From Chryseobacterium herbae (GTDB taxonomy: Bacteria > Bacteroidota > Bacteroidia > Flavobacteriales > Weeksellaceae), in the NCBI RefSeq assembly GCF_025154075.1, contig NZ_JAOAMU010000008.1, positions 1-64,000 on the forward strand: a stretch of DNA of 64,000 nt, in the 5' to 3' direction. The position numbers were made by a program, and so were the translations under genes. The notes below the pieces were generated by a model that searched no databases, had not been told where the DNA came from, and worked only from the letters and a program-made list of their open reading frames with translations. Position 1 is the first letter of the stretch. Each line of letters starts with the position of its first letter. Below are positions 59,611-64,000 of the stretch, one piece after another.

Positions 59611-60342
59611 TTATGAGTAAATTCCTCCGTTGATGTTCACTATTTCACCGGTAATGTATGATGCTTTTCTTGACGCTAAAAACGCAACCAGATCCGCTAC
59701 TTCTTCCGCTTCTCCAAATCTGTTAGCCGGAATCATCGCTTTAAGTTCGTCTTCATTGAAATCCTGGGTCATATCTGTTCTGATGAATCCAGGAGCTACT
59801 GCATTTACAGTGATATTTCTTTTAGCCACTTCCTGAGCCAAAGCTTTTGTAGCGCCTACCAAAGCTCCTTTTGCTGCAGAATAATTGGTTTGTCCTGCCG
59901 TGCCTTTTACTCCGGAAACAGAAACCATATTGATGATTCTTCCGTATTTGTTGCGCAAAAGTTTCTGGATAAAGAAATTGGTCACGTTAAAAAAACCGTT
60001 CAGACTTGTGTTGATGACACTGTTCCAGTCTTCACTCTGCATCCACATGAATAATCCGTCTCTTGTGATGCCGGCGTTATTTACGATCACCTCAACGATG
60101 GCGTCCGGATTGCTGTCCTGCCATTGGGTCAAAACATTCAGGCTTTCTTCGGCATTGGCTACGTCAAATTTAAGGATCTCTCCTGTAGCACCCAACTCCT
60201 GTACTTTAGCTAAAGTTTCCTTTGCTGCCATATCGTTTGAAGTATAATTAATTAAAATATGGTAGTTTTTTTCTTCTGCCAGTTTTAGACAGATTGCCCT
60301 TCCAATTCCTCTGGATCCGCCTGTTACGATTGCACATTTCAT
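59611..60342 (-). CDS. fabG: 3-oxoacyl-ACP reductase (FabG-like SDR)
   Basis: A 243-residue short-chain dehydrogenase that reduces beta-ketoacyl-ACP to beta-hydroxyacyl-ACP with NADPH. Motifs: TGGSRGIG (residues 7-14), NNAG (88-91), catalytic Ser141, Tyr154 and Lys158 (SVSGVKG, then YSAAK), and the FabG-type end TGEIVNINGG. It supplies the ketoreductase (ApeQ-like) step of the polyene cycle, between the ketosynthases and the hotdog dehydratases. Eighteen bases separate it from the WG-repeat gene upstream. Probably a pathway-specific paralogue of the housekeeping enzyme. Confidence 0.93.
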   Translation of the reverse strand: MKCAIVTGGSRGIGRAICLKLAEEKNYHILINYTSNDMAAKETLAKVQELGATGEILKFDVANAEESLNVLTQWQDSNPDAIVEVIVNNAGITRDGLFMWMQSEDWNSVINTSLNGFFNVTNFFIQKLLRNKYGRIINMVSVSGVKGTAGQTNYSAAKGALVGATKALAQEVAKRNITVNAVAPGFIRTDMTQDFNEDELKAMIPANRFGEAEEVADLVAFLASRKASYITGEIVNINGGIYS

Positions 60343-60360
60343 GTCTTAGTGTTAGTTTTT

Positions 60361-61467
60361 TTAATTTTGAAAAAGCTCTGCGTTAAAGAACCATTTATCG
60401 CCAAGCAGATTTCCGGATGTATCGATGAATCCCCATTTTCCTCCTTTTTTCACTCTTGAAACACCCTGATTAAATCCTTTATTTTTTTCTCCGAAGCCAA
60501 AACTTGCAGAGATTTCGTACCCCATTGGAATAACTATTTTTCCTGTCTTGTCAATAAATCCCCAACCTTTTCCTCTTACCGGAGCAAGATTGTCACTGCT
60601 GAAAACTTCTGCATCACTGTACTGTGGCTCTATCACAAAGTTTCCTGTGGGATCAATATAGCCCCATTTATTTTTCAGACAAACCGGAGCTAAGTTTTGA
60701 CTAAAGCTTCTCGCCTTCTCAAACTGAGGTTCAATAATCCATGTTCCCGTTTTATCTACGAAACCGATTTTGCCGTTTTTCTTGGCATAAGTAATCGTTT
60801 GATTATCAAAATCCCAGATTTTATCTACTCCATCTAATACTTTAAAGTCTTTTCCATCGATAATTCCAAAAGATTTATCTTTTTGTGCCCATGTAATTCC
60901 GTTTGAATATTCTCCAACGTCGTCATATTCAAAAGGAACAATAATTTCACCTTTTGTATTGATGATTCCCCACTTACTGTTTTTTGAGGCTTTTGCAAAA
61001 CCGTTTTGAAAAGGTTTAATCACGTCATATTCTTCACGGATGACCACTTTTCCTGCTGTATTGAATGCTCCTATTTTATTATTAATTTTAAAAAAAGCTA
61101 ACCCTTCATTAAAATCATACAGCTTTTCTGAGGAAGGCATCGTCAGTTTCTCCCCTTTTTTATTGATGTACATCCATGCTCCGTCTTTTTCAACGATGCA
61201 GATTCCATCATGGAATTCTCTTATATTGGTGAAAGAAGGTTCAATAACCATTTTACCGTCTTTTCCGATGAATCCCCAAAGTTGCTTTATCTTCACAGCA
61301 GCTAAGCCATCTGAGAAGCTTTTTGCCGCATCGAAAGTCGGATAGATAATATACTTCCCGGATCTATCGATGTATCCTATTGTTGATTTTTCCTTCACCA
61401 AAGCTAATTCCTGGGCAAAAAGTATTTGTCCTATTGCTAACAGAGAAAAAATCAGTGCCTTTTTCAT
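60361..61467 (-). CDS. Exported WG-repeat protein
   Basis: A 368-residue protein with a signal peptide (LFAQ, residue 19) and about nine WG repeats of 35-45 residues, each with a core like WGFIGKDGKMVIEPSF, WGIINTKGEIIVPFEYDD, WGYIDPTGNFVIEPQYSD or WGFIDKTGKIVIP. WG repeats form beta-propeller or solenoid-like binding surfaces; no enzymatic motif is visible. It is the second gene of unit C, three bases after the ammonia-lyase and 18 before fabG. Its placement among cytosolic biosynthetic genes although exported is odd; a scaffold or pigment-binding role is possible but unproven. Confidence 0.85.
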   Translation of the reverse strand: MKKALIFSLLAIGQILFAQELALVKEKSTIGYIDRSGKYIIYPTFDAAKSFSDGLAAVKIKQLWGFIGKDGKMVIEPSFTNIREFHDGICIVEKDGAWMYINKKGEKLTMPSSEKLYDFNEGLAFFKINNKIGAFNTAGKVVIREEYDVIKPFQNGFAKASKNSKWGIINTKGEIIVPFEYDDVGEYSNGITWAQKDKSFGIIDGKDFKVLDGVDKIWDFDNQTITYAKKNGKIGFVDKTGTWIIEPQFEKARSFSQNLAPVCLKNKWGYIDPTGNFVIEPQYSDAEVFSSDNLAPVRGKGWGFIDKTGKIVIPMGYEISASFGFGEKNKGFNQGVSRVKKGGKWGFIDTSGNLLGDKWFFNAELFQN

Positions 61468-61470
61468 GTC

Positions 61471-62994
61471 TTACTTTATATTTTTAAGATACTGCTTTAC
61501 GTTTTCCAAATATGGATACATTACCATATCGTCTGAAAATGCAGGAATAATCTTTCTTATTTCGTCGTACAGTTCTTTGGTAGAAGACGAAACTTTATCC
61601 TGGAATCCAAGGTATTCAACAGCCTGAATGATGGTAATCGCTTCAATCGCCAATACTTCAAATGCATTCTCGATCACTTTTCTACAAATCACTGCTGCAT
61701 TGGTTCCCATGCTTACAATATCCTGATTATCATTATTATTAGGTATACTGTGTACATACATAGAATTGGATAACATCTGGCTTTCCGCCGTAGTAGATGT
61801 TGCTGTAAACTGCACCCCTTGCATCCCGAAATTAAACCCTAATTTACCTAAATTTACAAAAGGAGGCAAAATTTCGTTGATCTTTGCATTTAAAAGGTAG
61901 TTCAACTGCCTTTCTGCCAGCATCGTCAGCTTGGTAACTACGATTTTCAGCTTGTCCATTTCCAATGAAATATAATCTCCGTGGAAATTTCCTCCGTGAT
62001 AAACATGCTTGTCTGCAACATTGATAATCGGGTTGTCATTCGCTGAATTGATCTCGTTTTCAAGAACATTCTCAGTATATTCCAAAGTATCTAAAACAGG
62101 GCCTAAGATCTGCGGAACACATCTTAATGAATAGTATTCCTGAACTTTTTCCTTAAACACTTTTTCCTGCTCTTCAAAATGGGTATAAAGATGGTCTTCT
62201 CTTTTTCTGATCAGTTTACTGTCTGCCAGATGAGTACGCATTCTTTCTGCTACTTTCTGCTGACCGTAATGTTTTTTCGTCCCGTTCAAAGCTTCCGAAA
62301 GGTGGTCGTCATACGCCTGAACGATTTCATTGATCGCACATGAAAGCCTGATTGAAATATCAGTTAACTGGTTCGCTTTATAGGCATTAACGATTCCTAT
62401 CCCGGACATCACAGAAGTTCCGTTCATCAAAGCAAGTCCTTCACGAATCTCTACTTTGATAGGCTCTAATCCTTCCGCTTCAAAAACATCTTTTGTCGCT
62501 TTTCTTTCACCATTATAAAAAACTTCCCCTTCTCCTATCAGTACCAAAGCAAGATGGGCAAGCTGTACCAAATCCCCACTTGCTCCTACTCCTCCGTGTT
62601 CAAAGATCAAAGGTGTAATATCTCTGTTGATCAATTCTTTAAGTAAATGAACCACAGACTGGTGAACGCCGGAATTCCCAAGTGAAAGGGTATTAAGTCT
62701 TGCCAGCATACAGGCTTTTACTTCCTGAGCAGGCAACGGATTTCCGATCCCTGAAGAATGACTCCTGATCAGGTTATACTGAAGCTGATGGGTATCTTCA
62801 TCGCTGATTTTGAACTGAGCCATAGGCCCAAACCCGGTATTCACACCATATATTACTTTGTTCCGCGAAAATTCCTTTAAAAACTGAAAACTCGTTTCCA
62901 CTCTATTCAAAAGTGTTTCGTCCAGTTCAATTTTTTCGTTCTCAATGATAATTTTTTGAAAATCCTTCAGTTCTAAAAAGTTATTTATTTTCAT
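61471..62994 (-). CDS. Aromatic amino acid ammonia-lyase (probable tyrosine ammonia-lyase)
   Basis: A 507-residue enzyme of the HAL/PAL/TAL family. The MIO-forming Ala138-Ser139-Gly140 triad is in GGVGASGDL, catalytic Tyr49 in VIYGVNTGFG, and the C-terminal NFHGDYISLEMDKLK and TTAESQMLSNSMYVHSIPNNNDNQD blocks are intact. In flexirubin producers the Flavobacterium johnsoniae homologue is known to deaminate tyrosine to 4-coumarate, the aryl primer. The selectivity pair reads Ser78-His79, which by itself would suggest histidine, but no hut genes are nearby and the gene heads pigment unit C. The ATG at 62994 is preferred to the in-frame TTG just before it. Confidence 0.9.
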   Translation of the reverse strand: MKINNFLELKDFQKIIIENEKIELDETLLNRVETSFQFLKEFSRNKVIYGVNTGFGPMAQFKISDEDTHQLQYNLIRSHSSGIGNPLPAQEVKACMLARLNTLSLGNSGVHQSVVHLLKELINRDITPLIFEHGGVGASGDLVQLAHLALVLIGEGEVFYNGERKATKDVFEAEGLEPIKVEIREGLALMNGTSVMSGIGIVNAYKANQLTDISIRLSCAINEIVQAYDDHLSEALNGTKKHYGQQKVAERMRTHLADSKLIRKREDHLYTHFEEQEKVFKEKVQEYYSLRCVPQILGPVLDTLEYTENVLENEINSANDNPIINVADKHVYHGGNFHGDYISLEMDKLKIVVTKLTMLAERQLNYLLNAKINEILPPFVNLGKLGFNFGMQGVQFTATSTTAESQMLSNSMYVHSIPNNNDNQDIVSMGTNAAVICRKVIENAFEVLAIEAITIIQAVEYLGFQDKVSSSTKELYDEIRKIIPAFSDDMVMYPYLENVKQYLKNIK

Positions 62995-63017
62995 CAATTA
63001 AAAGTAATAGTTGATAA

Positions 63018-63052
63018 TTTTGTAAAATATTAATTATTTGTCACTAATTTTG
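63018..63052 (+). promoter_or_regulatory. Promoter of the halogenase-like gene
   Basis: TTTTG at 63018-63022, then 22 bases, then TAATTTTG at 63045-63052, about 40 bases before the ATG at 63092. It stands back to back with the minus-strand -7 box at 63056-63063. Confidence 0.55.
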
Positions 63053-63055
63053 CGG

Positions 63056-63090
63056 CAAAGATAGAAGTTATTATTAAAATAAAAAATCAA
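63056..63090 (-). promoter_or_regulatory. Promoter of pigment unit C
   Basis: On the minus strand TATCTTTG (63056-63063) with a TTG at 63088-63090, 24 bases away, which is at the long end of allowed spacing. About 60 bases before the ammonia-lyase ATG. Only three bases separate it from the plus-strand -7 box, so the two start sites must compete or be co-regulated. Confidence 0.55.
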
Positions 63091-63091
63091 G

Positions 63092-64000
63092 ATGAGCAAA
63101 GAATTTGTTGATGTTCTTGTAATCGGGGCTGGGCCTTCCGGATGCGTATCTTCTTCATACTTAAAGAAGAACAATATCAACGTAAAAGTGGTCGAAAAGA
63201 CAAAATTCCCCAGACTTGTAGTAGGTGAAAGCTTAATTCCCAGAGTAATGGATCATTTTGACGAGGCCGGACTTTTCCCCGCTTTGGATAAAATGGGCTT
63301 TGAAAAAAAACTGGGCGCCCGTTTTTTACGGGGCGATGAAGTCTGCATTTTTGATTTCAGCGATAAGTTCGGGGAAGGCTGGGACTGGACCTGGCAGGTT
63401 CCTAGAGCTGATTTTGATAATACTCTTGCTCAGGAAGTGATCAACAAAGGCATCGATCTTGAATTTGAAACCGAAGTAATCGATATCCAATTTAACGGTA
63501 CAGATTCTATCACGACTGTAAAAACCAAAGATGGCGAAACGAAAGAAATCCATTCTAAATTCGTTATCGATTCAAGTGGATACGGAAGAGTGCTTCCAAG
63601 GCTTCTAGATCTTGAAAAACCTTCCAAACTTTCTCCACATTCTGCGATTTTTGCCCATGTAGAAGATATTAACAGAGAGGAAGGCGAAGAAGGAACGCTG
63701 ATCTCTTTTGATATTATAGAAACTGAAGTATGGCTTTGGGTGATTCCTTTCTCTAACGGAAATACGAGTGTTGGAATTGTAGGCCCTACAGAATATATCG
63801 ATAAGCTTTCTGAAAATGGTGATACTGCAGAAGCTCTAAGAAAGGCTATTTCTCTGTCCGATTATTATGTAAAACGTTTCGGGAATGTAGATTTCCTTTT
63901 TGAACCAAGACATCTGAAAGATTATTCATGTTCGGTAAAACAATTATTCGGGGACGGATATGCGCTTACCGGAAATGCATCTGAGTTCCTTGATCCTGTG
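63092..64000 (+). CDS. Flavin-dependent halogenase-like oxidoreductase (partial, runs off the right edge)
   Basis: The first 303 residues of an FAD-dependent protein of the tryptophan-halogenase superfamily. Seen: FAD motif VIGAGPSGCVSS (residues 10-21), FPRLVVGESLIP (39-50), a lysine in KKLGARF (Lys72/Lys73) where phenolic halogenases keep their catalytic lysine, and WLWVIP at 214-219, matching the WxWxIP motif of flavin-dependent halogenases. The last visible segment GYALTGNASEFLDPV is the second FAD-contact block. It is divergent from unit C and probably begins another pigment unit. Some flexirubins carry chlorine, so ring halogenation is plausible; a plain hydroxylase or oxidase is the alternative. 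Confidence 0.82.
   Translation, partial: MSKEFVDVLVIGAGPSGCVSSSYLKKNNINVKVVEKTKFPRLVVGESLIPRVMDHFDEAGLFPALDKMGFEKKLGARFLRGDEVCIFDFSDKFGEGWDWTWQVPRADFDNTLAQEVINKGIDLEFETEVIDIQFNGTDSITTVKTKDGETKEIHSKFVIDSSGYGRVLPRLLDLEKPSKLSPHSAIFAHVEDINREEGEEGTLISFDIIETEVWLWVIPFSNGNTSVGIVGPTEYIDKLSENGDTAEALRKAISLSDYYVKRFGNVDFLFEPRHLKDYSCSVKQLFGDGYALTGNASEFLDPV

Noticed and set aside
61471..62994. hutH of a histidine-degradation operon, together with the arginase-fold gene as hutG
   Set aside because: No hutU or hutI is present, the two genes are 46 kb apart, the arginase-fold protein lacks metal ligands, and the lyase is embedded in pigment genes.

Overview
The window looks like a chromosomal segment of a flexirubin-pigmented member of the Flavobacteriales, most likely Chryseobacterium or a close Weeksellaceae relative. 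The evidence is the AT-rich sequence, the Bacteroidota-type promoters (TTG, then TAnnTTTG), type IX secretion (T9SS) sorting tails of the form 'YPNPV...', the porG-uppS-bamA-ompH-ompH gene order, and a complete-looking dialkylresorcinol plus aryl-polyene gene set. The genus is inferred from protein style and layout, not from a database match. I found no rRNA, tRNA, CRISPR array, transposase or prophage. 53 protein genes are called; the last runs off the right edge.

Left part (1-23.3 kb). A minus-strand block holds a secreted unknown, rfbD, a YbgC-like thioesterase and the envelope operon porG-uppS-bamA-ompH-ompH. PorG belongs to the T9SS outer-membrane machinery, and at least three T9SS cargo proteins are also encoded here. 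An exopolysaccharide block follows (wzc with a Gly-Tyr tail, wza, a WecA/MraY-type initiating transferase), then a family 2 glycosyltransferase, a GDSL esterase, an arginase-fold protein that has lost its metal ligands, and topA. After that come a 1143-residue T9SS protein with two FISUMP-like halves and an orphan EpsG-type membrane protein.

Right part (23.6-64 kb). This is the flexirubin region, in three transcription units separated by protease genes. Unit A (+, 23.66-30.29 kb): MMPL exporter fused to a PlsC acyltransferase, darA, darB and two hotdog dehydratase-like genes. Unit B (+, 34.24-47.22 kb): HTH protein, BtrH-like acyltransferase, ABC exporter, thioesterase, ketosynthase, half-ketosynthase, acyl carrier protein (ACP), ketosynthase, chain-length-factor-like protein, polysaccharide deacetylase, LolA-like protein, lipoprotein, beta-barrel, dehydratase, unknown, and GT2-DUF2062. 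Unit C (-, 62.99-53.33 kb): tyrosine ammonia-lyase-type enzyme, WG-repeat protein, fabG, ketosynthase, ACP, LpxL-like acyltransferase, CrtI-like FAD enzyme, C45 acyltransferase lipoprotein and DUF1648 protein. A divergent flavin-dependent halogenase-like gene starts at 63.09 kb.

Inferred pathway: the ammonia-lyase makes 4-coumarate from tyrosine. Type II ketosynthases, ACPs, FabG and hotdog dehydratases extend it to an aryl polyene. DarA and DarB make the dialkylresorcinol. An acyltransferase joins the two by an ester bond. The MMPL, LolA, ABC and barrel proteins move or place the product in the outer membrane. No aryl-CoA/ACP ligase lies in the window; it may lie to the right.

The points most worth following are the several candidate ester-forming enzymes (especially the BtrH-like one), the catalytically empty ketosynthase relatives, imperfect palindromes around both ACP genes including an identical 25-bp repeat, and a tandem M36 protease duplication, with its terminators, lodged between two pigment operons.
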